Shown here: piece by piece, positions 27,722 to 39,646 of the stretch | Layout of the letters: every line of letters begins with the position of its first letter | Numbering within the stretch: position 1 is the stretch's first letter | Assembly (NCBI GenBank): GCA_022414725.1 | Contig: CM039462.1 | Location: 44,425,990-44,489,989 of the forward strand | DNA: 64,000 nt | Direction of reading: 5' to 3' | Origin: Microglena sp. YARC | Taxonomy: Eukaryota; Chlorophyta; Chlorophyceae; Chlamydomonadales; Chlamydomonadaceae | The notes under the pieces: generated by a model | What the model saw: the letters and a program-made list of their open reading frames with translations, nothing else | What the model was told of the DNA's origin: nothing | Databases searched by the model: none | Translations under genes and position numbers: made by a program

Positions 27722-29395
27722 CTAGAAATATATATCTCCAGTCCTCTCTTCATCTGCCTTCTTCTTGGTCCACAAGCTGCACTCCTCCTTGTGTGCCTCC
27801 CAATGTGCATGCTGACACCTGTTGAAACAGAGAAGAGGTAACGAAGTGAGTACGTCTAGGCTTGTGAGTATGAATGACACCTTCCAAGGACTCAGAAGTG
27901 AGTACGTCTAGGCTTGTGAGTACGAAGTGAGTACGTCTAGGCTTGTGAGTATGAAGTGAGTACGTCTAGGCTTGTGAGTACGAAGTGAGTACGTCTAGGC
28001 TTGTGAGTACGTCTAGGCTTGTGAGTACGTCTAGGCTTGTGAGTACGAAGTGAGTACGTCTAGGCTTGTGAGTATGAATGACACCTTCCAAGGACTCAGG
28101 CGCTCACACGCACATGCCCATGCAGTAATGATAATACCTGGTGGAGCGTGGTATTAAGGAAGCCCCGTCTGACTGGGGTAGGGAACGGGCTGCTACTTCA
28201 CCTGGACAAAACTACCATGACGGTTGACAGCGTCTGCGAAAACTAAAGCACACCAGTAGGGATTAGAACCCGGCACCTTCTCTATTCAACGAGCTCTACC
28301 ATTGAGCCATTCGTCGAAAGGGATATACCCATGCAGCATAACATGCAACGAGCCTCACCTTACAGAACAGTAGCGAGCCTTTTGACAGCTGATACACCGT
28401 TTCAGCTTTGCCTTGGGCCTCCAGCACTCCCAGCACGCCTTGTCTCCTGCCTCACCCTCATCCTCGCCCCCAGCAGCCCCCTCCCCTGTGGGGGAAAATA
28501 AAAGCCCCGGCAGAATAACATGCAACCAGCCTCACCTTACAGAACAGTAGCGAGCCTTTTGACAGCTGCTACATCGTTTCAGCTTTGCCTTGGGCCTCCC
28601 GCATTCCCAGCATGCCTTGTCGCCTGCCTCACCCTCGCCCCCAGCGGCCCCCTCTTCGGTGGCGGCTGAGCTGCGGAAGCTACTACTAGGGCCATTGGTA
28701 GCCCCCGTGCTGGAGGCCTCAGGCCAGCTACCTCGTTCTTCTGCGATGCTGCCTCTAATGCCTGCAACCCCGTTGATGCATGATGGATGGGTATGCCCCA
28801 TGCCACTTTGGAGAGGCTGGAGCACCTGTGCTGTGCGGTCGTCCAACAGAGAGTACAGCTTGTGCATCTGATCACCATCGAGGGGATGACCCTGGGCATG
28901 AGCTGGACTTTGTGACGTGGCCCTATGCCCACCGCTGCCAGCCAGGCTGCCAGCACCCCCATCCTCATCCTCATCTGAATAAGACGAATATTCGCTTGTG
29001 CTATCCCCACTGCTGCCCCCTCCATCGCCCTTCTCCAGCACCACAGGAAAATTATTGGCCATTGCCCTTCGCTGGGTGCGCTCCCTGTTGGATGAGGCGC
29101 CTGCCTTACTGGCGGCGTTCTTATAGCCCAGGCAAACAAACTGCCGGAGCAGAGTCCCACCGGGGGCTGTGGGCAAGGCCCCCCTGCCAGGTGGGAGACT
29201 AGGTGGGGGGCTGGATAGCAGGGATGAGAGCTTATCTCGCGTGGACATTGTTGCCGGACCCCCAGTGGTGGAGTACTGGCTGAAGGCAGTACGCGCTGGA
29301 GTCCAGTCAAAAGACTTGCTGGCAAAGCCGTCTCTCAACTGCTGACTGGTCAGCTGTACCGCATGGAAGTTCTTCGCCGCTAATTTTGTGTTCAC
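27722..29395 (-). CDS. MYND zinc-finger protein, C-terminal exons
   Basis: Exon 29395-28536 (acceptor CTCTCAG, donor GTGAGG) and terminal exon 27818-27722 join in phase. The MYND finger is split by the intron: CWECGRPKAKLKRCSSCQKA and RYCSVR on the first exon, CQHAHWEAHKEEC on the second, giving the family's C-x2-C...C-x2-C...C-x3-C...H-x3-C ligands. The end is CSLWTKKKADEERTGDIYF-stop. Before the finger lie about 260 residues of Ser/Gly/Ala-rich, partly acidic (YSDEDEDGG) sequence of low complexity. MYND domains bind proline-rich partners or accompany SET and other chromatin modules; none of those is visible here, so the role is open. The frame begins at an acceptor, not an ATG, so the 5' exon(s) lie above 29.4 kb and were not found. 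Other frames over this exon are shadows. Confidence 0.85.
27838..28085. repeat. ~29-bp tandem array (GTGAGTACGTCTAGGCTT)
   Basis: Eight or nine units of GAAGTGAGTACGTCTAGGCT, some shortened, in the last MYND intron. Each unit contains GTGAGTACG, a strong donor-like sequence on the plus strand, opposite to the gene. Confidence 0.9.
28137..28325 (-). mobile_element. tRNA-derived SINE, copy 2
   Basis: The reverse complement starts with a tRNA-like ATGGCTCAATGGTAGAGCTC (A box) and GGTTCTAATCC (B box), then the shared body with ATGGTAGTTTTGTCCAGGTG and AGCAGCCCGTTCCCTACC. Inserted in the MYND intron. Very close to copy 3 at 57663-57845. Confidence 0.75.
28360..28500 (-). pseudogene. duplicated end of the MYND exon
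   Basis: The last roughly 125 bases of exon 29395-28536, including the first half of the zinc finger and the GTGAGG donor, are repeated downstream (28372-28490 against 28531-28655) with few changes. The copy encodes a nearly identical CWECWRPKAKLKRC half-finger. Alternative splicing could use either donor. Confidence 0.8.
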
Positions 29396-29559
29396 CTGAG
29401 AGAGGGGGTTTAAAAAATTGCTTCAATCATGCAGCCGGGCTCCAAAACCTTGCACGCTAGCACGCGTCATGTAGATCCCTGGTCTGCGGCCAAATGCTTG
29501 AGTGCAAGCCGGGGTATGGTTGTATGGTGCTACAATGCATATGGGATAGCTGTGCTGCA

Positions 29560-29860
29560 TGGAAGTTCTTCGCCGCCAATTTTGTGTTCACCTCCAGAGT
29601 TTAGGGTTTACTTTTAGGGTCATAGCCAATTATGTGTTCACCTGCAGAGTTTAGGGTTTAGTATTTGAGTCTCAGCCAATTTTGTGTGTTACCTGCAGAG
29701 TTTAGGGTTTAGTTTTGGGGTTGCAGCCAATTTTGCATTCACCTACAGAGTTTAGGGTTTAGTTTTAGAGTGGCAGCCAATTTTGTGTTTACCTGCAGAT
29801 TTTAGGTTTTAGTTTTGGGGTTGCAGCCAATTTTGTGTTCGCCTGCAACCCAGCCTGCAA
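29560..29860. repeat. ~52-bp tandem copies of the MYND exon acceptor
   Basis: About six units carry, on the minus strand, CTGCAGGTGAACACAAAATT, i.e. the acceptor and first bases of exon 29395-28536, with AAACCCTAAACTC filler. The first copy also holds GGCGGCGAAGAACTTCCATG from the exon. Confidence 0.8.
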
Positions 29861-29929
29861 CCTACGAGTGTCAACACAAGATACAAAATCTAAATAGCAT
29901 GAACTTCAAATATAATAATCTATATAAAT

Positions 29930-30600
29930 AAAGAAATCATGGTCGTGGTCGTGGTGGTCGTGGTGGTCGTGGTGGTGTCATCATCGCGTACCCACGTGCC
30001 ATGGGCGTGCGAAGTGTAAACGGCTTGCAACCGACTTTCCGTCAAACCCAACTCACATCACCCCGCCCAGTGATTTTGTCAAAATACCGAACCTGCAGAT
30101 GCGCAATGTTAAGCGCGCGCGCTCATTTCGTCCCCACATTTGCTTTGCCTCCCATACTATGACTGCAAGCAATATAGATCCAGAAGATTCTCTCCTCGGA
30201 GGTCATCTGCTGACCCTCGCTTTGCATGGCGCTCAGAATAATCGTTTCAGTTCATTGCTTCTTCACGGAGCATGCGACCATGATGCATGCCAACGGTCCT
30301 AATGGACAGGAGGGCCCGCAACACCGCCAGCCAGCGCTCAAAGCGAGTCTGCATGAGCAAGGAAGAACTGGACAGAGCCGGGCAAAGCCAACAAGAGTCG
30401 ACGTGATGCCCACGCTGCCCGACCGCAGGAGTTACGCCAGGCTCGTAATCAAGCCGGACGTGAACAACGCGATCCAATGCCTCAGGATGAACGCGAAGCT
30501 GCTAAGCTGCTCTTAACCAAGCCAGGCGTGAAGACTTTGCTTTCCAACCTCAGGAGTTACGCCAGACTCATAATCAAGCCAGATCTTCAGATCGTCATGC
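29930..30600. other. no certain gene; duplicated coding-like motif
   Basis: (GGTCGT)n at 29940-29975. At 30421-30465 and 30541-30585 the plus strand repeats CAGGAGTTACGCCAG.CTC and ATAATCAAGCC, reading RSYAR.IIKPD in two frames. GC-rich open frames exist (30099-30302, 30226-30516 +) but no domain is recognised; the region could hold the 5' exon of the MYND gene on the minus strand. Confidence 0.3.
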
Positions 30601-31009
30601 TTTTTTTCTGCGCCTGCGAGCGTTGCCACCGTTCATCTCACGCATGCGCACTTTCGCCTTGCCATCGCATCGCCTTCGTCATGGTTGGCTGGTTGTTGCG
30701 ATTGATTCGACTTTCTTCAGATCGCCACGGCCATTCCGTCCCTCTGCACACCCTCGCGCTTGCACCTCTCATCCCTTATCTGAAAGTTCTTTTCGTTGTA
30801 TTGAAGATCGTGAAATACGATTTGTGCTGTTCCAAGAGTTGACCGAGTATCAACTTGGGCACTGCACGAGAAGATGAAACTGCAAGTTTGTAGCTTTGGA
30901 ATTGCACTGGTCTGGTGTTCTCGGGGTGATCGAGATCTGAGCGTTCCCAAGTTGTTGGTCTGCACTTTCCCCTCTTTCTGCAAGATTAAATCCCGCAGCC
31001 GTAGTGAAG

Positions 31010-31138
31010 GGTATGAGGTAGGGAGGAGGAGAGTGTGTGTGCGTGTTGGTGGTTGGGGGAAGGGAGGCTTTTGGGGGCGAAGGTGAGAGAAAGAGGGTGT
31101 GTGTGGATTGGGTAGGAAGAGGCCGGGGGAAGTGGAGG

Positions 31139-31194
<56 letters not shown>

Positions 31195-31325
31195 GATAGA
31201 ATACGTGTATGACAGAGGGGGAGGCCACAGCTGAAGCAGAAGGGGAAAAGGTAGAGAGAAGAGGTGTGCGTCTGAGAGTGCGGGGGGAGAGGGAGTGTTG
31301 GTGTGGCCACCGGCCACACGGGCTA
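31010..31325. repeat. (GT)n and G-rich microsatellites
   Basis: GTGTGTGTG tract at 31143-31178, poly-G to 31195, GAGAG-rich flanks, and an (AAT)n tract at 31330-31405. Long open frames here on both strands are products of simple sequence. Confidence 0.9.
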
Positions 31326-31369
31326 CCGTACTAGTAATAATAATAATAATTATTATTATAATAATAAGA

Positions 31370-31403
<34 letters not shown>

Positions 31404-31684
31404 TAATAAATATAGAATGAACTCCGGGCCCCGGTTACAATTTGTTGGTGTTCAATTCACCAGTGCTTGTTTTACATACAGCCCTTTTCAATATTGAGGT
31501 CCGGCAAGTCAATTTAGTCTACTTGGCTACGCTTTTACCGGATAGACTGTAACAAAACAAGTTGACACAGGGTCTGCGGCAGGGTCCTACATTTAACCCT
31601 TACCCTGACCTTGGAACCTCCGCCCTGACCATGACACCCAACCCCAATGACCATGAACCTTACCCTTCAACCATCATTCAAAGC

Positions 31685-31800
31685 CACCTGATCTCCCTCC
31701 GGTTCCAGATACTCAGCATCAACCACGTCCATTGGGCCTCGGGTGTTGCCCGATAGAATCACACAGGTATAAATGTAAAGCTCATCCCATCCACAGCCGT
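31685..31800 (-). pseudogene. degenerate copy of the last recognised beta-helix gene exon
   Basis: On the minus strand it encodes SGNTRGPMDVVDAEYLEPEG and a donor-like GATCAGGTGG, copying exon 32527-32269, with a one-base frame break around MDG..LYIYT. It lies downstream of the tandem donor array at 31960-32268. Confidence 0.75.
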
Positions 31801-31959
31801 CTGTGCACTCCATTTGGCTCAACCTTGTACCCCTAACCCTAACCCTGAACCTTACAATTCAAACCTGTGCCCTAACCCTGAACCTGACAATGAACCCCAA
31901 ACCCTATGACCATGAACCCTAACCCTGACCATAAACCCCAAACCCTATGACCATGAAGT

Positions 31960-32268
31960 CTATTCCTCAACCATCATTCAAACCCACCTGATCCCCCACC
32001 AACCACCATCATTCAAACCCACCTGATCCCCCACCAACCACCACCACCATCATTCAAACCCACCTGATCCCCCACCAACCACCACCACCATCATTCAAAC
32101 CCACCTGATCCCCCACCAACCACCACCACCATCATTCAAACCCACCTGATCCCCCACCAACCACCACCACCATCATTCAAACCCACCTGATCCCCCACCA
32201 ACCACCACCACCATCATTCAAACCCACCTGATCCCCCACCAACCACCACCACCATCATTCAAACCCAC
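31960..32268. repeat. 43-bp tandem array of a splice donor junction
   Basis: Eight units of GATCAGGTGGGTTTGAATGA (minus strand) plus GGTGGTGGTTGG filler, directly continuing from the donor of exon 32527-32269. The GATCAG end of the exon and GTGGGT donor are in every copy. Confidence 0.9.
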
Positions 32269-32781
32269 CTGATCCCCCTCTAGCTCCAGGTACTCAGCAT
32301 CAACCACGCCCATTGGGCCTCGTGTGTTGCCCGATAGAACCACTCCGGTATGAATGTACAGCCTCGTCCCGTCCATGGCCGTCTGTGCACTAGTCTGGGC
32401 GCCTCCAACGGCTGCTTCCTTCCCTCCGCCACCACGATTGCTGCTGCTTGCGGTGGTCTGCTTGGAATGGAGAGGCTCTTGCATCATCGCCAAAGCTCGC
32501 GGCTTGACAATGGATATTGCAAACCCCCTGAAAGGTAGTGTTTGGAAATGTGTGACCGGAGGCAGAAGCAGGGCGAGGAAAGTGGCAGTGGCAAGGGCAG
32601 GAGCAGGAGCAGGAGAAAGAGGAGCAGCAGGAGCAGGAGGGGCGGGAGCAGGAGGGGCGGGAGCAGGAGGAAGAGGAGGAGCAGGAGGAGGAGGATGATG
32701 AGGATGAGGATGTGGATGATGATGATGATGATGGGGAGGAGGAGGATGAGTAGGAGGAGGGTGTGGAGGAGGAGGAGGAAG

Positions 32782-32831
<50 letters not shown>

Positions 32832-33769
32832 GATGTGGATGAGGATGAGGATAAGGGGGATGAGGAGGGTGACAATGAGGAGCATGGGGGAACTCACTTA
32901 TTGTTTGAGATCTTTGTTCCTGGGCCAATAACCACAGTGGCTGGTGGTTCTAGCTGGCTTAAGGCCTTCACAAGCAAAGCCTGCCAATCAGGCGGTAGAG
33001 GTGCCAAGGGAGGTTTTAGGGAGCTAGACGCGAAGCTGGAGTCTGACCCCTGTGTTGGCACCCCAGAGCAGCTAGGGCCATCATCTGCACCAGCTGTAGC
33101 AGTAGATGCACCATGCAGCAGATCAGCCTGGTGCGTAGGTACGTCAAATTGGCTAGGGTCACTATATGAACCACGAGTAGCAGCAGGCCAAACGCCTCCT
33201 GCTATGCTATCAGTCGTGCCACCTTCTGAGGTACAATCAGCTGTACCGCACACCTCAGAGCCCGAAGCCGTTTGGAGCGGTACAGAGCCATTGGTATGAC
33301 ATATCCCGTTGGTGTCAGCAGCAGTACAACCAGCAGCATGAGCACTGCTTGCACTGGCAGTACCACATGTGGTAGCGGTGGCGGCTGTACCATCCAGCTG
33401 CCTGAAATATAGAAGGCAGAGGCCAAGAAGGTCTTCCACTGTCAAGACGGGGACAAAGCACGGCAGCATGGCGCAGATCGGCCGCAAACGTACTTGAATC
33501 TCAACAGCTCCAAGGTCCCGGGGCACGATCGCATCCCCACGCCCGCACTGGCTGATAACAGAATCAACCACCTCCAAGTGACCCCCAGCCTCTACCTGCA
33601 TGTTTGAATGCACAGGTCTAAATATTTTGCTCCTGCCTTTGAATGTTTTTCCTTTCTTGTTGTTTCTACCATTGACCCAATGGTAAGCACAAATGCTTAG
33701 GGTTGTCAATACTGTTCTGGTTCAGACAGTATCTGGCGATATATCATGCAATATATCATACAATAGCGT

Positions 33770-33822
<53 letters not shown>

Positions 33823-36800
33823 AATGGTATATCCTTGATATCGAACTTGACAACCCTTCATATGCTACAGTCCAGGAGTATTCAAATAGGTAAAGGGGAC
33901 TTGCTCAACCTCGTTCTATCAATACTAAGTATACATAATCTTGTCCCACCCTACTCCCACAAACTCTCTCATGCTGCCCGTAGCTGAAAAAGCTATGCTG
34001 AGCGCAATTTCACATCTCCTCTCTCTCATTTTCTGCGTCTTGCACTAAACAGATCAACGCCTAAACCTTACACCCTAATCCTAAGTGCTTACATCAAGTC
34101 GATCATGCCCTCCACAGTCACCCCTAAACCTGTAATCCTGAACCGTACACCCTAACCCATAGTGCTTACATCGAGTCGACCATGCCCTCCACAATCACCC
34201 CTAAACCCGTAATCCTAAACCATAACCCATCGTGCTCTCACTGCTTCCACCTTCCCAGGCCAGCCCCGCATTCAAATTCAAATTCAAACACTACCACGCA
34301 TCTCCACCAGATAGAGGCATCAAGAGCACGAGGATCAGCAGCAACGGCAGTGCACCTAGAAGCCTTAGACGGTGAGCAGCCCAGAGTTGGCTGAAAAGCC
34401 ATGTCACTATCTAATCCAAGCCAAGCCAAAGAGTTGGCTGGAAAGCCATGTCACAATCCAAGCCAAGCCAAAGAGTTGGCTCAAAAGCCATCTACCAATT
34501 AAATTAAATTCCAAAGCTTTCCCACAACACTCACCTGTACAGCACTGCTGGTAGCACCAACCACATTGCACCCATACATGCTCAGGCGTCCCTTCCCTTT
34601 TACCCAAGCTCCACCACCGCTGCACTGCAGAGTGCAATCGATCATAGTTGTAGCACCAGCCATAACCTGTACACATTTGGTGGTGTTCACATGTGGGTGG
34701 TGGTGGTGGTGGTGGTGTACACATGCTAAATATAGAGATCACTAGTTTTGACCCCGATTTAGCGAAATTATCGCTATAAAAAAGGTAAAATAAAATGTGT
34801 GTTGCCTTCCATGGCCCTGAAAAGCTACAAAAAGCTATAAAAGCTGTATAAATCACTAAAACGCTGTCCCAGGAGGAGGCCTTCAACCAAAAAGCTAGAA
34901 AACCCCACTTTCAGAAATGAAAAAAAACTGCCTGCACTATATCATCGTATCTACCCAGTTAGTTAGAGCAGTGTCAGGTTCTCTGAACGTGAATCTATTT
35001 ATTTACATCTGAACGTGAATTTATTTATTGATTTATATTTAATGTATTATTTATTTATTTTATTTTTATTTACATACAACATGCAACCAACCAGCCGCAG
35101 GGTCCTACCTGCATGATACCCTTATATCCCCCAACTTCAAACAGCATCAGGTTCCCCATCTGATTATTTATTATATATTTATGCATTATCTCTTTATTAT
35201 TAATGTACTATTTATTTGCATTTACATATAACATGCAACCAGTCGCAGGTCCTACCTGCACGATACCCCCATATCCCCCAAGTTGAAGCAACGTCAAGTT
35301 CCTTATTTTATTATGCATTTATTATTTATTTGCATTTACATACAACATGCAACCAGTCGCAGGTCCTGCCTGCATGAGACCCTCATATCCCCGCAGTTGA
35401 AGCAGCGTCAGATTATCCATCTTATTATTTATTATTTACTTATGTAATATTTATTCATGTGCAATTTATTTGCATTTACATGCATGCAAACAAATAAATC
35501 ATTGTTTTTATTATATGCAGTGTTTCACCTGGACTATACCCTCATATCCCCCCAGTTGTAGTAGCGTCAGGTTCTCCATCTGGACGTCATCCCCATAGCA
35601 CTCAATGAAGGAATCGTCATCTGCGTCGTTGTAGATCACCACGTCCGCCTGCTTCTTGCCCATACCAACAATCCTAACGTTTGATAGAATCACGCATGCT
35701 GAGGTCTCAGGCAGGTTGTAACGCCCAGGGGCAAGGAAGATGACGTCCCCATCCTTGGCCAATACCAGAGCCTGAAGTGTGTGGGAAGGGAAGTGGATGT
35801 ATGGGTGGGTGTGGGGGGTGTGTGGGGGTGGAGTGGGGTATATGGTAGGTTGTACCGCCCAGGGGCCAGGAAGATGACGTCCCCATCCTTGGCCAATACA
35901 GGCCTCCCACCTCCCCCACCACCCACCCACAAACACACCCGCACACGCGCACACACGCACCCACCAACAAACACACAGGCGCCCACCCAAACCAATACAC
36001 ACACGCACGCACCCATAAACACATCCCCACTCCGAAACATGCAGACACACACCCAAACACATCATCCTCCCACTCACCCACATATCACCTTCCCTCACAC
36101 CTACACATCACCCTCCAACCCACCCACACATCACTCCCCCACCCACCCATCCTCCTTCGCACCCACCCATCCACCTGCTCAAACCTCTGTTGGCAGGGAT
36201 CATACACACGAACACACAACACACATGAATACACACAAACACACACGCGGACACCCACCCACCAACCCGCCTTCTCAAACGTCTGTTGATGTGCAGCATA
36301 TACAAAAACACACAACACACATGAATATGCACAAACACACACACGGACACCCTCGCACCCACCCACCCTCCCACACCCATCCACCCACCATCCCACCTTC
36401 TCAAACGTCTGTTGGTGTGCAGCATATACAAAAACACACAACACTCATGAATACGCACAAACACACACACGGGCATCCTCGCACCCACCCTCCCACACCC
36501 ATGCACCCACCCACCCCGCATTCACCCACCCTCCCACACCCATGCATCCACCCACCCCCGCATTCACCCACCCTCCCACACCCATCCACCCACCCACCCA
36601 CCATCCCACCTTCCCAACATCTGGTGGTGTGCAACATATACAAAAACACACAACACTCATGAATAAACACAAACACACACGGACACCCACCCACCCACCT
36701 GCTCAAACGTCTGTTGGCGCGCAACATATACAAAAACAAACAACACGCATGAATACACACAAACATCAAGTGTCAAGCTCTGGGCTGTATGGTATAGTAT

Positions 36801-38930
36801 TATCCAGTCAACGATCAGGTCATCAGACAGGTCTGAGGTTTGAGCCCTGGCCAGGCTCACAAAATATCAGATTTGCCGCCTTGGAAGAGGTAGAGAACTT
36901 CCCTCCGTGCTGTTGCGCGGTAGTCCAAGCTCAGGCGCAGAGGGTCTGCGAAACCAAATAAACCCAACATGGTAGCTTTCTCCAGTATGTACACACGCAT
37001 GCAAACAGGAGATCAATCTCATGCCTGTGGCATGGCGTATTAATTTTCAAGAATTTTCAATTTTACACACGAACACACACGGACACCCCCCCACCCTCCC
37101 ACTCTCGCACCCATCCACCCACCCTCCTACGCCCACCCTCCCACCCACCCACCCAGCTGCTCAAACGTCTGTTGGGCGTGCAAGATTTACAAAAACACAC
37201 ACGGACACCCACCCACCCTCCCACACCCTTTCACCCACTCACCTGCTCAAACGTCTGTTGGCGTGCAACACACACACAAACACAGAACACACATGAATAC
37301 GCACAAACACCCACCCACCCTCGCACCCACTCACCTGCTCAAACGTCTGCTGGCGTGCAACATACAGCGGCCATAGAGTTTCTGGATTCAGCAACACGGG
37401 AAAGTCAAACACCCTTGGCGCACTTCCAAACATGGGCGCGCCTCCTCCCACCAGGTGAGGGGGTATGAGAGTGAGGTCATAGCCGGTGGGAAGCTCAAAG
37501 CCTGGTTGCATCACTGACACCACCTCCCTGGGGATGAATTCAATAAAGTGGGCGATGTGAATGGAGGTGGGGTTTCTGTCTGATGACCCTAGCTGTCCAC
37601 TGGTCCCATCTGTGGTGGGGTGAATGTTAATCCCTCCAGGTTGGCTGAGCTGTTTGGTGTTACTGTCTGTTGTCCCTAGCTGTCCAATGGTTCCAGCTGT
37701 AGTGGGGTGAATGTTACTCCCTCCAGGTTGGCTGAGCTGTCTGTTTTCTTGTTCACTTGGCTGATTGGTTGACTGGCAATGGGTTTGCGAGGGTGACTGG
37801 CTATGGGCAGCGGAAATGCCGTCACCACCACCTGCACCACCGCCAGCAGTAGCATCATCACCAGCAGCAGCAGCAGTAGCAGTAGCATCATCACCACCAG
37901 CAGCAGCAGCAGCAGCAGTAGCATCATCACCAGCAGCAGCAGCAGTAGCAGTAGCATCATCACCAACAGTAGCAGCAGCAGCAGCAGCAGCAGTAGCATC
38001 ATCACCAGCAGCAGCAGCAGCAGCAGCAGCAGTGGCATCATCACCAGCAGCAGCAGCAGCAGTAGAACCGCCACTGCCACCGCCTCCACCACCACCACCA
38101 TGCTCTGGGGTGTGGGTGGGACTAGCTGGGCGTGGTGTGAGGGCAGTGATGCTACCGACTGCGGTAGAGGGAGATGACGGTAGCGGAGGGGCAGCGGACA
38201 TGTCACCACCATCACCACCACATGCGGCAGCAGCAGCAGTAGCACCACCAACACCAGCAGCAGCACCGGCAGCAGCAGCAGTAGCACCGCCACCACCACC
38301 ACCGCCATAAGTCCCCCTTGACTCTGCCAAGCCGCAGTCACATTTTGAGTCCAGTGGGGCACCAGGAAAAATATAATCATCATCAAACCCACTGCCATGC
38401 TTTGGAAGCGGGGGGCGTTCAGGGTGGGGGAAGCCTTGCTGGGCCCGCGCCAACTGACCTCGGAAGTAGCTGAAGAAGCTGCTGTTCTCAGGCCCCTCCA
38501 GAACATCCTCCAAGTTACAAATGCTTGCATGCTGTTGAACTACTATCTGGGAGATGTGCTCCACCACCAGGGCTGCCATAGGACGGGGGGTAGGGCCTAG
38601 CCCAAAAGGCATGTCCACCACCCCCCCTGCCCCCTGCCCCCCCCTCTTAACTGCATGGTGGGCAGGACCCTGCCCGGTCATGGCGTCGGTCAACTTGCCC
38701 TGGATGCTCTGCAGCTCGGTGAGCCGCTCCCGGCCAACTGCGAGGCATTCGTGTATGAAGCCAGCTCGCAAGGCGGTGGAGACTACTTGCTCTTCTGTGA
38801 GCTTGTTATACTGGGCTGCCGAATCCGTTACCCGGTCCTGCAGCCTTCCCATCTGTAGCTGCAGCGCAATAATGTGCGCGCGCGCATTCGTCCTATCAGT
38901 GTGCACATCGAGGTCTGCTCTCGACGCCAT
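32269..38930 (-). CDS. coiled-coil / Ala-Asp-rich / beta-helix-like protein, six exons
   Basis: ATG at 38930 (MASRADLDVHTDRTNARAH) opens a 532-codon exon to 37335. Further exons 35771-35529, 34666-34535, 33595-33494, 33397-32898 and 32527-32269 have consistent phases and good donors (GTGAGT, GTGAAA, GTGAGT, GTACGT, GTGAGT, GTGGGT). The 3' end is not found. Exon 1: an N-terminal helical coiled-coil-like part (QMGRLQDRVTDSAAQYNKL), then long Ala tracts broken by GDDAT (triplet repeats). Exons 2-4 and 6 look like rungs of a right-handed beta-helix: VLAKDGDVIFLAPGRYNL, DVQMENLTLLQLGG, GRLSMYGCNVVGA, GGHLEVVDSVIS, GTRLYIHTGVVLSGN. This pattern is known from pectate-lyase-like and FBXO11-like parallel beta-helix repeats. 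No catalytic residues could be assigned. Exon 5 is a Ser/Ala/Gly-rich insert. Function unknown. Introns carry tandem copies of the exon ends. Confidence 0.72.
32690..32835. repeat. GAGGAG / GATGAT / (AGT)n triplet tracts
   Basis: An imperfect GAG/GAT tract, then about 15 AGT units (32786-32831), in a beta-helix gene intron. Gives false poly-Ser, poly-Tyr, poly-Leu and poly-His frames. Confidence 0.95.
33773..33822. repeat. (AT)n microsatellite
   Basis: About 24 AT dinucleotides. Confidence 0.95.
33830..34525. other. intron with family A copy and 48-bp tandem repeat
   Basis: Family A, inverted, at 33860-33905. A direct repeat of about 55 bp around CTAAACC.GTAATCC.GAACC (34060-34230). At 34383-34495, three units of AGAGTTGGCTGAAAAGCCAT. 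No exon recognised. Confidence 0.6.
34920..35528. repeat. ~110-bp tandem copies of beta-helix exon end plus donor
   Basis: The end of exon 35771-35529 (encoding ENLTLLQLGGYEGIVQ and the donor) recurs downstream at about 35360-35410, 35250-35300 and 35100-35165, each with a TATTTATTATTTA-rich spacer and CATGCAACCAG..GCAGG. Confidence 0.85.
35840..35910 (-). pseudogene. duplicated beta-helix exon start
   Basis: Minus-strand copy of LAKDGDVIFLAPGRYNL (compare 35771-35700), lying upstream of the real acceptor in the intron. Confidence 0.8.
36180..37270. repeat. tandem copies of the beta-helix exon 1 end plus donor
   Basis: Seven copies of the exon 1 terminus (minus strand GCATACAACAGACGTTTGA-like, encoding VARQQTFEQ) followed by GTGGG or GTGAGT-like donors lie at about 36182, 36272, 36392, 36612, 36698, 37150 and 37238. 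They are separated by CACCCACCCA and ACACACA filler. Frames across the array encode only low-complexity peptides. A block at 36780-36960 is unrelated and has a B-box-like GGTTTGAGCCC. Confidence 0.85.
37845..38305. repeat. CAG/CAT triplet repeats within exon 1
   Basis: Coding microsatellite giving (A)n-GDDAT-(A)n on the minus strand. The plus-strand frames over it (poly-Ser, poly-Ala) are shadows. Confidence 0.9.
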
Positions 38931-39640
38931 CTACATGTTGTGGCTCATTTCGAGCGGGCTAGTCGTCCAAGGGAATATTTTGAGCCATGTACCACTTCTT
39001 GGACAAGGGGAGATTCCCCTGGGTAGAGCAAGGCGGAATTAAACGGTCTGGTGACAAAAAGGTTAAATTCAGGACAAGTGCGCGTTGGTTAGTTGGATGA
39101 GGGGCGGGGGCGGTCGTCACATGCGCACATTCAATTGCCGTTTGTGGCGTGGGCCAGCTGGCTGGCTGACGGTTGGAACAGACGGGGTTCTATTATTCCA
39201 GTAGAAGAGAGGCTGTACCACGCCGAGACGCCGCCGTACTCCCAGCAGTCTGCCGACTGGACCCCAAGTCTCTAGCAGGGCTGCTCAAAATGACCTGTCT
39301 CACGTCTCAAACGCAGATTTTTGAGAATCAGTTGCATTAAGGGGCCCTTGTTTCATTGCACGTGTAGATGACGGCTCACGAGATTTACATTTTAGCTAAT
39401 GAAGCGTAAAATCGGACTCATGAAACGTATATGTGTAAATCAGAGATCTCGTGTAAATCATTTATGTCCCAAAACGAATAAACTGAAGGACCCTTGAGCA
39501 CCCCTGATATCTAGCCCTCGCCAATGTCACTATGACCTGGACATGTCTTTAAAGTGTTTAGCCCTGTGTGGTTACATTTTGCACTTAGGAGTGTCGTGTC
39601 ATGGTGAAGTAGTTCATAAGTGTTTATATCTGGTATTTAT
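38931..39640. promoter_or_regulatory. 5' flank of the beta-helix-like gene
   Basis: Non-coding DNA directly upstream of the ATG at 38930. No TATA box or other core element could be fixed. CTCAAACGCAGATTTTTGAG at 39306 is shared with about 24511. The region to 39640 contains no recognised gene. Confidence 0.3.
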
Positions 39641-39646
39641 GTAAAT

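Noticed and set aside
28579..29325. Second long minus-strand frame over the MYND exon
   Set aside because: Alternate-frame shadow; only the other frame carries the zinc finger and splices in phase to its second half.
32390..32931. Long open frames on both strands (poly-Ser, poly-Leu, poly-His, Arg/Ser-rich)
   Set aside because: They are translations of the GAG/GAT/AGT triplet tract in an intron; several frames are open at once only because the repeat has no stop codons.
35781..36662. 293-codon plus-strand frame of Thr/His/Pro
   Set aside because: Low-complexity CACACCCACCCA DNA of the exon-end array in a minus-strand gene; no domain.
37765..38310. Plus-strand poly-Ala/Pro frames and the overlapping minus-strand Leu/Val-rich frame (37676-38530)
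   Set aside because: Shadows of the Ala/GDDAT-rich exon of the minus-strand beta-helix-like gene, which has an ATG, a donor and matching phase.
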